DNA of 64,000 nucleotides from Flavobacterium anseongense. GTDB lineage: Bacteria > Bacteroidota > Bacteroidia > Flavobacteriales > Flavobacteriaceae. Position 1 is the first letter of the stretch, and each line of letters begins with the position of its first letter. Location: contig NZ_JAKIHN010000002.1 in the NCBI RefSeq assembly GCF_021608185.1, forward strand, positions 310,001-374,000, given 5' to 3'. The notes under the pieces are model-generated. The model did not search any database, was not told where the DNA came from, and was given only the letters and a program-made list of their open reading frames with translations. Positions 16,840-25,658 of the stretch are shown here, piece after piece. The translations under genes were made by a program, and so were the position numbers.

Positions 16840-16870
16840 AATAAAAAACCTATTCACAACGGAATAGGCT
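16840..16870 (-). terminator. terminator after ribH
   Basis: The arms cctattc (16849-16855) and gaatagg (16862-16868) form a hairpin. Read on the minus strand it is followed by a T run, directly downstream of ribH. Confidence 0.75.
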
Positions 16871-16895
16871 TCTATTTTATATTGAAAAAGAAATA

Positions 16896-17390
16896 TTATA
16901 AACTTGTTTTCCTTCTTAACTCAGCCATTTTTATCGCGGCTATCGCGGCTTCTGTTCCTTTATTTCCGTGCTTTCCACCACTTCTGTCTATGGATTGTTG
17001 TTCGTTGTTATCGGTCAACAAACAAAAGATAACAGGAACATCGGTTTGCACATTCAAATCTTTAATGCCTTGGGTTACACCTTCACAAACAAATTCGAAA
17101 TGCATCGTTTCTCCTTTTATCACGCAGCCAATGGTAATCACCACATCAACTTCCTGCGTTACAATCATTCGCTGTGCACCATAAACAAGTTCAAAACTTC
17201 CCGGAACATTCCAACGGATAATATTTTCAGGTTGGGCGCCACAATCTAATAAGGCAGCTTCTGCCCCTTTATATAAACCATTTGTGATATGATCGTTCCA
17301 TTCTGAAACTACAATCCCAAACCGAAAGTCCTTCGCGTTTGGAAGGTTATTTTTATCATAATTGGATAAATTCTTATTTGCGGTTGCCAT
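16896..17390 (-). CDS. ribH: 6,7-dimethyl-8-ribityllumazine synthase
   Basis: A 164-residue lumazine synthase. Visible landmarks are FGIVVSEWNDHIT near residue 24, the VPGSFELVYGAQRM loop at about 61, VITIGCVIKGETMHFEFVCEGV (phosphate and active-site region, with the catalytic His of the HFEFV segment) and VPVIFCLLTDNNEQQ. The enzyme joins ribityl-pyrimidine and dihydroxybutanone phosphate to make the direct precursor of riboflavin and usually assembles as a 60-mer shell or a pentamer. No other rib gene is in the window. It is separated from the upstream TPR gene by a hairpin, so its transcription may depend on read-through. Confidence 0.95.
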   Translation of the reverse strand: MATANKNLSNYDKNNLPNAKDFRFGIVVSEWNDHITNGLYKGAEAALLDCGAQPENIIRWNVPGSFELVYGAQRMIVTQEVDVVITIGCVIKGETMHFEFVCEGVTQGIKDLNVQTDVPVIFCLLTDNNEQQSIDRSGGKHGNKGTEAAIAAIKMAELRRKTSL

Positions 17391-17403
17391 AAAATTTATT
17401 TTT

Positions 17404-17445
17404 AAAAATAAAAAAGGATTAAAGATACAATCCTTAATCCTTTTT
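17404..17445 (-). terminator. terminator or attenuator between TPR gene and ribH
   Basis: Perfect 12-base arms aaaaaggattaa (17411-17422) and ttaatccttttt (17434-17445). The T-rich tract follows on the minus strand. It may limit read-through into ribH. Confidence 0.75.
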
Positions 17446-17463
17446 CTAACTTTTTTCTTTGAA

Positions 17464-18252
17464 TTATTGTGCTAAACCAATTAAAGCGTCAACAGCTTGT
17501 GATTCAGGAGCTGTATCGTAATTATCTTTGATATCATTGAAATATTTTAAAGCATCAGCTTTATTTCCTAAAACCAATGCCGTTTTACCAGCTTTCAATA
17601 AATATCTTGGTCTTGTTAATTCGTTTTTGTTAGCATCAGCCGCTTTGATATAATACTCTAAAGCCTCTTTTTGCTTGTTTTGTTGTGCATAAGCATCACC
17701 TATTGCTCCAATGGCGATGGTGCTTAACATAATATCATCCGATTTGAATTTCTCTAAACTAGTAATCGCCTCAGCATATTTTTTAGTATTCAAATACGAA
17801 ATTCCAGCGTAGTAATTTGCTAAATTCCCGGCATCTGTCCCTGAATATTCGTCAGCAATTTGTACTACTCCAAATTTTCCTTCAGAACCTTTTAAAACTA
17901 AATTATATAAAGAGTCCGATTTTGTTCCGGTAGCATCAACTGCTTTTTGGAAGTTTTGTTGTGCTACAAATAATTCGTTAGCCGCTTCTTCCTGACTTGG
18001 TTCAGCAATAAATTTTTGATATAATAAATAAGATACAGTAGCTAAGGCTACGACCGTAAGAAATCCTAAAATATATTTTTGGTTTTTGGCTACAAAATCT
18101 TCAGCTCTCGAAGCCGATTGATCTAAAGTATCAAATGCTTTTGCTGTTGCGCTGTCTTTTTCATCAACATTTACATCTTCAATATAGTTATTGTCTAATT
18201 TCTCTGCTTTTTCTTTTGGTGCTTTATATCCTCTTTTGTTAAAAGTTGCCAT
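17464..18252 (-). CDS. tetratricopeptide repeat membrane protein (YfgM-like)
   Basis: A 262-residue protein with a charged cytosolic N-terminus (NKRGYKAPKEKAEKLDNNYI), one membrane helix at about 63-82 (YILGFLTVVALATVSYLLYQ), and a periplasmic TPR-like domain (NYYAGISYLNTKKYAEAITS, GDAYAQQNKQKEALEYYIKA). The layout resembles YfgM-type proteins, which associate with the Sec translocon and periplasmic chaperones in proteobacteria; homology at this level is suggestive only. A perfect -7 box TATTTTTG lies upstream at 18274-18281, divergent from recF. The protein is complete. Confidence 0.8.
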   Translation of the reverse strand: MATFNKRGYKAPKEKAEKLDNNYIEDVNVDEKDSATAKAFDTLDQSASRAEDFVAKNQKYILGFLTVVALATVSYLLYQKFIAEPSQEEAANELFVAQQNFQKAVDATGTKSDSLYNLVLKGSEGKFGVVQIADEYSGTDAGNLANYYAGISYLNTKKYAEAITSLEKFKSDDIMLSTIAIGAIGDAYAQQNKQKEALEYYIKAADANKNELTRPRYLLKAGKTALVLGNKADALKYFNDIKDNYDTAPESQAVDALIGLAQ

Positions 18253-18273
18253 TTATTTTTAATTTAGTGTGCG

Positions 18274-18281
18274 CAAAAATA
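18274..18281 (-). promoter_or_regulatory. -7 box of TPR membrane protein gene
   Basis: TATTTTTG on the minus strand, about 21 bases before the start codon; no clear -33 box. Confidence 0.45.
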
Positions 18282-18375
18282 AAAATTAATTCATATTTAA
18301 AAGCTATTTTTATGGATATTTTTGAATAATTTGCACCTCTTAAGTTTAGAGCATTAATTTTAAACAAAAACTAAA

Positions 18376-19455
18376 TTGTTTTTAAAGCGAATTTCATTAC
18401 TCAATTACAAAAATTTTTCGGAAATCGCCTTCGAATTAGATACCAAAATCAATTGTTTCGTGGGTAAAAACGGCATTGGAAAAACCAATATTCTTGATGC
18501 TGTTTATCATTTGGCAAACGGAAAAAGTTATTTCAATCCGCTAGCGGTGCAAAATATAAAACACGGAGAAGACTTTTTTGTGGTTGATGGCGAATTCGAA
18601 AAAAATGAAAGAACTGAGCAGATTTTATGCAGTCTGAAAAAAGGACAAAAAAAAATCCTCAAACGAAACGGTAAAGTCTATGAAAAATTCTCCGATCATA
18701 TTGGTTTTATTCCGTTGGTTATTATTTCGCCTGCCGATAGCGATTTGATTATTGAAGGCAGCGAAACCCGCAGAAAATTTATTGATACTGTTATTTCGCA
18801 ATTGGACAGTTCCTATTTACAACAGCTAATTCAATACCAAAAAATCATCAGTCAGCGCAATGCTTTGCTGAAATATTTTGCGCTGAATCATGTTTTTGAA
18901 ACCGATACTTTGTCAATATATAATGAACAGCTTAACACCCTTGGGCAGTTTATTTTTGAGAAGCGAAAGAAGTTTTTAGCCGATTTTATTCCGATTTTTA
19001 ATAACTATCATCGTGACATTACCAACTCGGCTGAAACGGTTCAATTGGTTTATCAAAGTGATTTGTTTGAAAAAGATACTTTGACTTTATTGGAAGAAAA
19101 CATCAATAAAGACAGAGCTTTGCACTATACTTCGGTTGGCGTTCACAAAGACGATTTGTCATTTGAAATTGATAATCATCCGATTAAAAAGTTTGGTTCT
19201 CAAGGGCAGCAAAAATCATTTCTCATCGCATTGAAATTGGCTCAGTTTGATTTTGTCAAAAAACAAAGCGGCGAAAAACCTATTTTACTGTTTGACGATA
19301 TCTTTGATAAGCTTGATGAATTTCGCGTAAGCAAAATAATAGAAATGGTAAATAACGAAGAATTCGGTCAATTATTTATTTCGGACACACATGCTGAACG
19401 CACCGAAAACATAGTAAAAACAACACATCAGACTTATAAAATTTTTAATCTTTAG
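18376..19455 (+). CDS. recF: DNA replication and repair protein RecF
   Basis: A 359-residue RecF. The start is [23 protein letters not shown] is the conserved RecF beginning and there is no ATG near it. The Walker A is [16 protein letters not shown], the signature-like region [16 protein letters not shown], and the Walker B is [16 protein letters not shown]. RecF binds single-strand gaps next to duplex DNA and loads RecA together with RecO and RecR. It is divergent from the TPR gene; the 123-base spacer carries promoters for both. No dnaA or gyrB neighbours it, unlike in many other phyla. Confidence 0.94.
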   Translation: MFLKRISLLNYKNFSEIAFELDTKINCFVGKNGIGKTNILDAVYHLANGKSYFNPLAVQNIKHGEDFFVVDGEFEKNERTEQILCSLKKGQKKILKRNGKVYEKFSDHIGFIPLVIISPADSDLIIEGSETRRKFIDTVISQLDSSYLQQLIQYQKIISQRNALLKYFALNHVFETDTLSIYNEQLNTLGQFIFEKRKKFLADFIPIFNNYHRDITNSAETVQLVYQSDLFEKDTLTLLEENINKDRALHYTSVGVHKDDLSFEIDNHPIKKFGSQGQQKSFLIALKLAQFDFVKKQSGEKPILLFDDIFDKLDEFRVSKIIEMVNNEEFGQLFISDTHAERTENIVKTTHQTYKIFNL

Positions 19456-19470
19456 TATTGCTCAAATTTG

Positions 19471-19478
19471 TAATTTTG
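19471..19478 (+). promoter_or_regulatory. -7 box of rhodanese-thioredoxin gene
   Basis: TAATTTTG, a perfect -7 match, 17 bases before the ATG at 19496. No clear -33 box. Confidence 0.45.
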
Positions 19479-19495
19479 TGTAAAATTTTTAGAAC

Positions 19496-20197
19496 ATGCA
19501 ATCAAAATTCATTTCCTTTTTATTATTGAGTTTTCTTTTTATAAGTTGCCACGGACAAGAATCCAAAGCCATTCATACAATTGATGCAAAATCTTTTGCC
19601 GAAAAACTAAAAGCAAATGAAAATCCACAATTGTTAGATGTTAGAACTCCGGAAGAATATAGCACTGGACATATCGGCGATGCTAAAAATGTGAATTGGA
19701 ATGATGATAATTTTGTTACTACTGCTTCGACTTATGACAAATCCAAACCCATTTTTGTGTATTGCAAAATTGGTGGAAGAAGTGAAAAAGCAGCCGATAA
19801 ATTAGCCGAGTTAGGTTTCAAAGAAATCTACAATCTTGATGGCGGCATCATGAAATGGAAAGCACAAGGTAATGCCGATACACAACCAAGCAGCAGAATC
19901 ATTGGAATGTGTGATCAGGAATACGGTGAATTAATAAAGTCTAGCGACAGAGTAATGATTGATTTTAATGCCAAATGGTGCGCACCTTGTAAAAAAATGA
20001 ATCCCTATATTTTGAAGTTTCAAACTGAAATGAAGAACAGGATTAAGATTGTACAATTGGATGCCGATGAAAACAAAACTATCATAGAACAAATGAAATT
20101 AGACAGTTTGCCAACGATAATCGTATATGAAAAAGGGAAAGAAGTTTGGCGAAACGTTGGATTTATTTCGGAAGAAGATTTAAAAAAGCATTTGTAA
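19496..20197 (+). CDS. rhodanese-thioredoxin fusion lipoprotein
   Basis: A 233-residue two-domain protein. A signal peptide ends in a lipobox-like FISC (Cys18). A rhodanese domain spans about 25-125, with LLDVRTPEEYSTGHIGDA and the active-site Cys90 in VYCKIGGRSEKAA. A thioredoxin domain spans about 135-233, with the redox motif WCAPC at 161-165 and the cis-Pro region DSLPTIIVYEKG. The fusion suggests thiol or persulfide transfer followed by reduction at the periplasmic face. The next gene starts one base after its stop. The redox partner is unknown; a DsbD-like reductase would be needed for turnover. Confidence 0.88.
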   Translation: MQSKFISFLLLSFLFISCHGQESKAIHTIDAKSFAEKLKANENPQLLDVRTPEEYSTGHIGDAKNVNWNDDNFVTTASTYDKSKPIFVYCKIGGRSEKAADKLAELGFKEIYNLDGGIMKWKAQGNADTQPSSRIIGMCDQEYGELIKSSDRVMIDFNAKWCAPCKKMNPYILKFQTEMKNRIKIVQLDADENKTIIEQMKLDSLPTIIVYEKGKEVWRNVGFISEEDLKKHL

Positions 20198-20198
20198 T

Positions 20199-20873
20199 AT
20201 GATAACCAAAGAAGCTATTCAATTCCTTGAAGATTTAGTTGCCAATAACAATACAGACTGGATGCATGCCAACAAAAAAAGGTATGACAACTACAAGAAA
20301 GATTATCATAATTATATCGCGGCTATATTGACAGCACTAAAACCTTTGGACAAATCATTAGAACCATTGGAAGTAAAAAACTGTACGTTCAGAATCAATC
20401 GTGATATTCGTTTTTCTAAAGACAAATCGCCTTACAAAACCAATATCGGCGTTTGGATGTCACAAAATAAAAACAGAAAAAATGCTCCAGGCTATTACAT
20501 TCATTTCGAAAAAGGAAATTCCTTTATCGCAGGTGGCTGTTGGTGTCCCGAACCAAATGAACTAAGGCAAATCAGAAAAGAGATTGCTTTTTTTAACGAA
20601 GATTTGGAAGCAATCGTCAATGATAAAAAATTCAAATCAGAATTTGGCGCGATGACTCGTGATGAAAATAATACACTAAAAAAAGCACCTAAAGATTTCG
20701 AGCCAAATCATCCGGCAATTGAATTTTTAAAATTAAAAAGCTTTACTGCTTCCGAAAAAATTGATGACAAATTATTTTCAGACCCAAATTTCAGTAAAAT
20801 CATAGCCGAAAAATTAATTGTTTTAAAACCATTGAATGACTTTTTAAGCCGTGCGTTAGAAACAGAAGAATAA
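20199..20873 (+). CDS. DUF2461 domain-containing protein
   Basis: A 224-residue member of the DUF2461 (TIGR02453) family. Typical segments are FLEDLVANNNTDWMHANKKRYD near the start, NCTFRINRDIRFSKDKSPYK (the family signature) and GYYIHFEKGNSFIAGGCWCPEP. The family has no established biochemical function; structures show a winged sheet without an obvious active site. It lies one base after the rhodanese-thioredoxin gene and eight before a glycosyltransferase, so it is probably co-transcribed with both. No signal peptide is present, so it should be cytosolic. Confidence 0.88.
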   Translation: MITKEAIQFLEDLVANNNTDWMHANKKRYDNYKKDYHNYIAAILTALKPLDKSLEPLEVKNCTFRINRDIRFSKDKSPYKTNIGVWMSQNKNRKNAPGYYIHFEKGNSFIAGGCWCPEPNELRQIRKEIAFFNEDLEAIVNDKKFKSEFGAMTRDENNTLKKAPKDFEPNHPAIEFLKLKSFTASEKIDDKLFSDPNFSKIIAEKLIVLKPLNDFLSRALETEE

Positions 20874-20880
20874 ATCATTT

Positions 20881-21948
20881 ATGTCAAAAAAAAGAATTTT
20901 ATTTCTTGGTGAAACCTATCGCGCTGATGCTATTACCTGGATGAACGGTCTAAAGGAATTTGGCGACTTTGAAATCGTAACATGGGAACTTCACACTAGT
21001 AGTAACGGTGTCAACAGAATTAAAAGGCTTTTCGAATTAGCCAAAGCGATTCTGACTATAAGAAGCATCGTCAAAAAATTCAATCCCGATATGGTAATTG
21101 CAGAACGAACGACGAGTTATGGCTATTTGGCAGCGACTTCAGGTTTGAGACCAATAGCAATTGCGCAACAGGGCATTACCGATTTATGGCCTGATAATTC
21201 TCCTTTATATATTTTTAAAAAGCGATTGCAAAATTATGCTTTCGAAAAAGCTGATTTAATTCATGCCTGGGGAAATTCGATGGCAGAACATATGAGGAAA
21301 AGTAATGTTGATATGAACAAAGTAATGATTATGCCTAAAGGAATTAATTTGGATTTCTTTCAGTTTTATGATGCTTCAGATAATAAAATGATAAATGCAG
21401 TAGTGACTCGTACTTTAGAACCCGAATACAGACATGATTTGATTTTGAAAGCATTTTCAATTATCAAACAACATGACATTCCTTTTAAATTGACCATTAT
21501 TGGTGACGGAACAGAATTAAAAAAATTAAAAACTTTGGCAAAAGAATTGAAAATAGAAAATGAAGTAGATTTTATGGGAAGAATTAACAATAATGATATC
21601 CCAAAGTTTTTACAACAAGCTAATTTTTATATCAGCACACCGATAACTGAAGGGGTTTCTGCCTCGCTTTTTGAAGCTATGGCTTGCGGTTGCTTTCCAA
21701 TTGTAAGTGATTTACCCGGAAATAGAAGCTGGATACAACAAAAAGTTAACGGAATACTTGTTAGTATCGAAAATGAGTTTAATTTAGCCCAAGAATTGGA
21801 GTGGGCATTTAACAATAGTGACTTTACAAAAAAAGCGATATCCCAAAATCGAAAATTTGTAGAAGAAAATGCCGACTACAAAGTAAATATGAAAAAAATT
21901 GCGTTAACATATCACGGTTTAATTAATAATAAGTCAACTACTCTATAG
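20881..21948 (+). CDS. glycosyltransferase family 4 protein
   Basis: A 355-residue GT-B fold glycosyltransferase. The N-terminal domain (FLGETYRADAITWMNGLKEF) would bind the acceptor. The C-terminal domain has the GT1/GT4 hallmarks: VVTRTLEPEYRHDLILKAF, KLTIIGDGTELKKL, FMGRINNNDIPKFLQQANFY and the EGVSASLFEAMACGCFPIVSD nucleotide-sugar motif with its EX7E spacing. It probably transfers a sugar to a surface polysaccharide or lipid-linked intermediate at the cytosolic membrane face. The asparagine synthetase gene starts four bases after its stop, an arrangement typical of polysaccharide loci. Confidence 0.88.
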   Translation: MSKKRILFLGETYRADAITWMNGLKEFGDFEIVTWELHTSSNGVNRIKRLFELAKAILTIRSIVKKFNPDMVIAERTTSYGYLAATSGLRPIAIAQQGITDLWPDNSPLYIFKKRLQNYAFEKADLIHAWGNSMAEHMRKSNVDMNKVMIMPKGINLDFFQFYDASDNKMINAVVTRTLEPEYRHDLILKAFSIIKQHDIPFKLTIIGDGTELKKLKTLAKELKIENEVDFMGRINNNDIPKFLQQANFYISTPITEGVSASLFEAMACGCFPIVSDLPGNRSWIQQKVNGILVSIENEFNLAQELEWAFNNSDFTKKAISQNRKFVEENADYKVNMKKIALTYHGLINNKSTTL

Positions 21949-21952
21949 CTTT

Positions 21953-23800
21953 ATGTGTGGTATCAATGGAATTTTCCATTTAAATTTTAAGCAAGTAGAT
22001 CAGAATCAGCTGATAAAAATGCGCGACATACTGGAGCATCGTGGTCCGGATGATAAAGGAATTTATATCAACAATAATATTGGTTTAGGTCACAGACGTT
22101 TATCAATCATTGATACTTCATCTGCAGGACATCAACCATTTTTTTCTGATGATGGTAGATATGTAATTGTATTTAACGGTGAAATTTATAATTATCAATC
22201 GTTTTATCCCGAATTAAAAGCCAAAGGAATTATACTAAAATCAGGTTCTGATACCGAAGTTTTATTAAAGCTTTATGAGTTGTATGGCATGGAAATGCTT
22301 CAGAAACTCAACGGAATGTTTGCTTTTGCCATTTGGGACACACAGAAAAAAAAGTTGACGCTTTGTCGTGACCGAATGGGTGTAAAACCGCTTTATTACT
22401 GTATTCATCAAAACACTTTATATTTTGCCTCTGAGCAAAAAGCACTTTTCGCGGCTGGCGTTCCGTTAGAAGTTTCTGAAGATGGTATGGAAGAATATTT
22501 CTTCAACCGATTTGTAGCAGGCGAAAACACTTTATTTTCACACGTCAAAAAACTTTTGCCCGGACATTATATGATTATCGATGAAAGTGGGATAAGCAGA
22601 ACAACACGTTGGTGGAATTTAAAACAACAAATTCAAAATCATGCTCAAATTCTGAATCCGAAAAAATGGTTTGAGGAAACCTTCTTCGAATCGGTAAAAC
22701 TAAGGATGGTAAGCGATGTGGCTGTTGGTGTTTTGCTTTCGGGCGGATTGGATTCCTGTTCGATATTATCATCACTTCACGATCAAAAATTTGAAAAAAT
22801 CGAAACCTTCAATATCAGTTTTTCCGAAGAAGAGCACAATGAGTATCATCTGGCAAAAAAAATAACAGATGATTACGGGTACACTTTTAACCATACCAAG
22901 CTTGAGGATGAAAGTCTGTATCAAAATCTGATAGAAACCTCCTATTTTCAGGATGAACCGCTGATGCATCTTAACGAACCACATTTATTGGCTATTGCAA
23001 AATTGGCGAAGCCAAAAGTAAAAGTATTACTTTCGGGCGAAGGCGCCGATGAATTAATGGGCGGATATGTTCGATACAAAGCACTAAAAAATCCCTCTTT
23101 ATTAAAAGTAATTTCACAGCTTAGTAAGTTTGAAACTTTTAATAAAAGTCCACGATATGATAAATTACTACGCTATTCAAAAATTAATAATGATTCTGAT
23201 TTAGTAATTTTCAATGGTTCCAATGTATATCCGGAAGACATCAATGCGTTTTACGGAAATAAGCAAAAACCGGCAAACGAATACCGCTATCAAATATTAA
23301 AAGAAGCACAGGAATTATATCCAAAAAGTCTGCAAAGACAAGCATTATATTTTGATCAACACACTTACATGTGTTCGCTGCTTGACAGAAACGATCGTTG
23401 TACTATGGGAACTTCAATCGAATGTCGCGAACCTTTCTTAGACCAACGCTTAATTGCTGGTTTGGGAACTTTAGATGACAAATGGATGTTTACCGGAAAA
23501 AAAGGGAAGTTCATTTTAAAATCGACCATGGAAGATAAACTTCCGAAAGAAATTGTTGATTTTAGAAAAATTGGACTCAGCGCACCTTGGGGAAGTTATT
23601 TGTTGAGTTTCCCGCGATTTGTTGATGAGTTAGACCATTTTGCTAAAAGTCCTATATTTGATATGCCATTCCTTGAAAACATTGACGGCAATAAGTTAGT
23701 AGCCGAAATCAGAAAAGGAAACACCAAAATCCTGCCTTATTTTATGCCGATATTTATGCTTCACAAATGGCAAAAAAACTACTATAACAAGTTTGCTTAA
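21953..23800 (+). CDS. asnB: asparagine synthase (glutamine-hydrolysing)
   Basis: A 615-residue AsnB-type enzyme. Class II glutamine amidotransferase features are Cys2 as nucleophile (MCGINGIF), LEHRGPDDKGIY, GHRRLSIID and FNGEIYN. The synthetase half holds the PP-loop VLLSGGLDSCSILS and LSGEGADELMGGY, followed by the EPFLDQRL segment. The reaction is aspartate + ATP + glutamine to asparagine. Members of this length next to glycosyltransferases often amidate sugar acids or other polysaccharide substituents instead, so the coupled GT4 makes a surface-glycan role possible. Housekeeping asparagine synthesis remains equally plausible. Confidence 0.9.
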   Translation: MCGINGIFHLNFKQVDQNQLIKMRDILEHRGPDDKGIYINNNIGLGHRRLSIIDTSSAGHQPFFSDDGRYVIVFNGEIYNYQSFYPELKAKGIILKSGSDTEVLLKLYELYGMEMLQKLNGMFAFAIWDTQKKKLTLCRDRMGVKPLYYCIHQNTLYFASEQKALFAAGVPLEVSEDGMEEYFFNRFVAGENTLFSHVKKLLPGHYMIIDESGISRTTRWWNLKQQIQNHAQILNPKKWFEETFFESVKLRMVSDVAVGVLLSGGLDSCSILSSLHDQKFEKIETFNISFSEEEHNEYHLAKKITDDYGYTFNHTKLEDESLYQNLIETSYFQDEPLMHLNEPHLLAIAKLAKPKVKVLLSGEGADELMGGYVRYKALKNPSLLKVISQLSKFETFNKSPRYDKLLRYSKINNDSDLVIFNGSNVYPEDINAFYGNKQKPANEYRYQILKEAQELYPKSLQRQALYFDQHTYMCSLLDRNDRCTMGTSIECREPFLDQRLIAGLGTLDDKWMFTGKKGKFILKSTMEDKLPKEIVDFRKIGLSAPWGSYLLSFPRFVDELDHFAKSPIFDMPFLENIDGNKLVAEIRKGNTKILPYFMPIFMLHKWQKNYYNKFA

Positions 23801-23822
23801 AAATTCTTTTGAGTTACTTTTG
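23792..23822 (+). promoter_or_regulatory. promoter of murB, start codon at the transcript start
   Basis: TTTG (23792-23795), a 19-base gap and a perfect -7 box TACTTTTG (23815-23822). Only five bases separate the -7 box from the murB ATG, so the transcript should be leaderless or nearly so. The -33 box overlaps the end of asnB. Confidence 0.7.
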
Positions 23823-23827
23823 TAAGC

Positions 23828-24841
23828 ATGACTATACAAAATAATTTCTCCTTAAAAAAGTACAACACTTTTGGTATTGAAGCCAAAGCCAAGCATTTTG
23901 TTGCTGTTCATTCTGTAGAAGATTTAAAAACTGTTTTGCAGGAATACCAATCGCAACCAAAATTCATTCTAGGTGGCGGAAGCAATATGTTATTAACACA
24001 AGACATTCAGGCTTTGGTCATTCATATTGATTTGAAAGGAAAAAAGGTCCTTAAAGAAGATGACGATTACGTTTGGGTTGAAAGTCAGGCCGGCGAAAAC
24101 TGGCACGAATTTGTGCTTTGGACCATAGATCAAAATTTTGGTGGTTTAGAAAACATGTCGCTTATTCCGGGAAATGTTGGTACAACTCCAGTGCAGAATA
24201 TTGGTGCATACGGCACAGAAATCAAAGATACTTTTGTTTCGTGTGATGCTATGAATATTGCTACACAGGGAATGAAGACCTTCACTAAAGAAGAATGCCA
24301 TTTTGGTTACAGAGAAAGTATTTTTAAGCATGAAGCCAAAGACCAGTTTATCATTACTTCAGTTGTTTTTAAACTAACCAAACGCAATCATAAAATCAAT
24401 ACTTCGTATGGAGATATTACCAAAGAATTAGAAAAGCAAGGCGTTGTAATTCCAACTTTAAAAGATGTTTCCAATGCTGTGATTGCAATTCGACAAACTA
24501 AACTACCTGATCCTAAAGAATTGGGCAACAGTGGAAGCTTTTTCAAAAACCCGATTATTCCAAAAGAACAATACGAAAAAGCAAAAGCTTTGCATCCTGA
24601 AATGCCGCATTATGTAGTTTCTGAAAGCGAAGTTAAAGTTCCGGCTGGCTGGTTGATTGAAAGAGCCGGTTTTAAAGGAAAGCGTTTTGGAGATGCCGGA
24701 ATTCATAAAAATCAGGCACTGGTTTTAGTAAATTATGGTAATGCAACCGGACAAGAAATTTTAAATGTTTCTAAAGATATTCAGGCAACAATTCTAAAGG
24801 AATTCGGAATTGCAATAGAAGCTGAAGTAAATGTGATTTAG
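23828..24841 (+). CDS. murB: UDP-N-acetylmuramate dehydrogenase
   Basis: A 337-residue type I MurB. The start NNFSLKKYNTFGIEAKAKHF is the family signature; FAD-binding segments are FILGGGSNMLLT, MSLIPGNVGTTPVQNIGAYGTEI and FGYRESIFK. The catalytic serine sits in GNSGSFFKNPII, and a C-terminal substrate domain carries VPAGWLIERAGFKGKR. The enzyme reduces UDP-GlcNAc-enolpyruvate to UDP-MurNAc in the second committed step of peptidoglycan synthesis. It has its own promoter overlapping the end of asnB, and its ATG is so close to the -7 box that translation is probably leaderless. Confidence 0.95.
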   Translation: MTIQNNFSLKKYNTFGIEAKAKHFVAVHSVEDLKTVLQEYQSQPKFILGGGSNMLLTQDIQALVIHIDLKGKKVLKEDDDYVWVESQAGENWHEFVLWTIDQNFGGLENMSLIPGNVGTTPVQNIGAYGTEIKDTFVSCDAMNIATQGMKTFTKEECHFGYRESIFKHEAKDQFIITSVVFKLTKRNHKINTSYGDITKELEKQGVVIPTLKDVSNAVIAIRQTKLPDPKELGNSGSFFKNPIIPKEQYEKAKALHPEMPHYVVSESEVKVPAGWLIERAGFKGKRFGDAGIHKNQALVLVNYGNATGQEILNVSKDIQATILKEFGIAIEAEVNVI

Positions 24842-24850
24842 AAATAGTAA

Positions 24851-24945
24851 AAAGGGATTTAGCTTCGCTCCGTTCGCCTTCTGCTCGGGTGGGAAAAGGG
24901 ATAAGTCCACTAATAACTATATAGAACTTATGCCTTATCCCTCTT
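24851..24945. repeat. GC-rich patch and inverted repeat in spacer
   Basis: The murB-PaiB spacer contains an unusually GC-rich patch (about 24861-24893) followed by arms gggataag (24898-24905) and cttatccc (24934-24941). It carries no gene and its composition differs from its surroundings. Confidence 0.45.
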
Positions 24946-24961
24946 AACTTATCTCTCAAAA

Positions 24962-25582
24962 ATGTACATCCCAGAACTTTATAAAAACGAAAATCAGGAA
25001 GACATCCAAAACTTCATCCATCAGAATGGGTTTGGGATTTTGGTTAATCAAACCTATGGAAAACCATGGGCAACGCACATTCCGTTACTTTTAGAAGAGA
25101 AAAACGGAAAGCAGTTTTTGGTTGGACATGTTTCTAAAGAAAATCCACAAGCCGAAAGTTTTAAAACCAATGATGAAGTTTTAGCTATTTTTTTGGGTGC
25201 GCATACCTATATTTCCTCCTCTTGGTACGACCATGAAAATGTTCCTACATGGAATTATCTGGCAGTTCATGTTTACGGAAAAATCAAGCTTCATTCGCTG
25301 GAAGAAAGTATTGAAGCATTAAAAAGATTGGTTAATAAATACGAAGCAAAATCTGAGAAACCTGTTCGTGTCGAAGATTTATCAAAAAAAACAATGCTTG
25401 AGGCACGTGGAATTGTTTCGTTTGAAATTGAAATCACAGCTATCGAAGCCAAGAAAAAGTTGTCTCAAAACCGAGATGATAAAAACTATAAAACCATTAT
25501 TTCAAAACTAGAAAAATCTAATGATAATCAAGCGATTGCAATAGCAGAAGAAATGAAAAAGAATCGAAAGTTATCAGAGTAA
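24962..25582 (+). CDS. FMN-binding negative transcriptional regulator family protein (PaiB-like)
   Basis: A 206-residue PaiB-family protein. The start MYIPELYKNENQEDIQNFIHQNGFGIL, the THIPLLLEEKNGK segment, GHVSKENPQA and ISSSWYDHENVPTWNYLAVHVYG are family hallmarks of a split-barrel, flavin-binding fold. In Bacillus, PaiB was described as affecting sporulation and protease genes. The fold itself is that of FMN-binding oxidoreductases, so a role as an enzyme is at least as likely as regulation. There is no helix-turn-helix. It stands alone between murB and a glycosyltransferase. Confidence 0.88.
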   Translation: MYIPELYKNENQEDIQNFIHQNGFGILVNQTYGKPWATHIPLLLEEKNGKQFLVGHVSKENPQAESFKTNDEVLAIFLGAHTYISSSWYDHENVPTWNYLAVHVYGKIKLHSLEESIEALKRLVNKYEAKSEKPVRVEDLSKKTMLEARGIVSFEIEITAIEAKKKLSQNRDDKNYKTIISKLEKSNDNQAIAIAEEMKKNRKLSE

Positions 25583-25621
25583 AAATTCTACTCATAACTC
25601 CTAATTAATAATTCAATTTTG

Positions 25622-25629
25622 TACATTTG
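25622..25629 (+). promoter_or_regulatory. -7 box of GT2-sigma unit
   Basis: TACATTTG, a perfect -7 box, 29 bases before the GT2 start. No convincing -33 box. Confidence 0.45.
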
Positions 25630-25658
25630 CAGACCTTTTTAAAAGTCGAAAAAGCACT

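Noticed and set aside
16882..17249. Plus-strand open frames opposite ribH
   Set aside because: They are antisense shadows of ribH; ribH has all family motifs.
20881..23800. A full polysaccharide biosynthesis cluster
   Set aside because: Only one glycosyltransferase and AsnB are present; the neighbours are DUF2461 and murB, with no flippase or polymerase.
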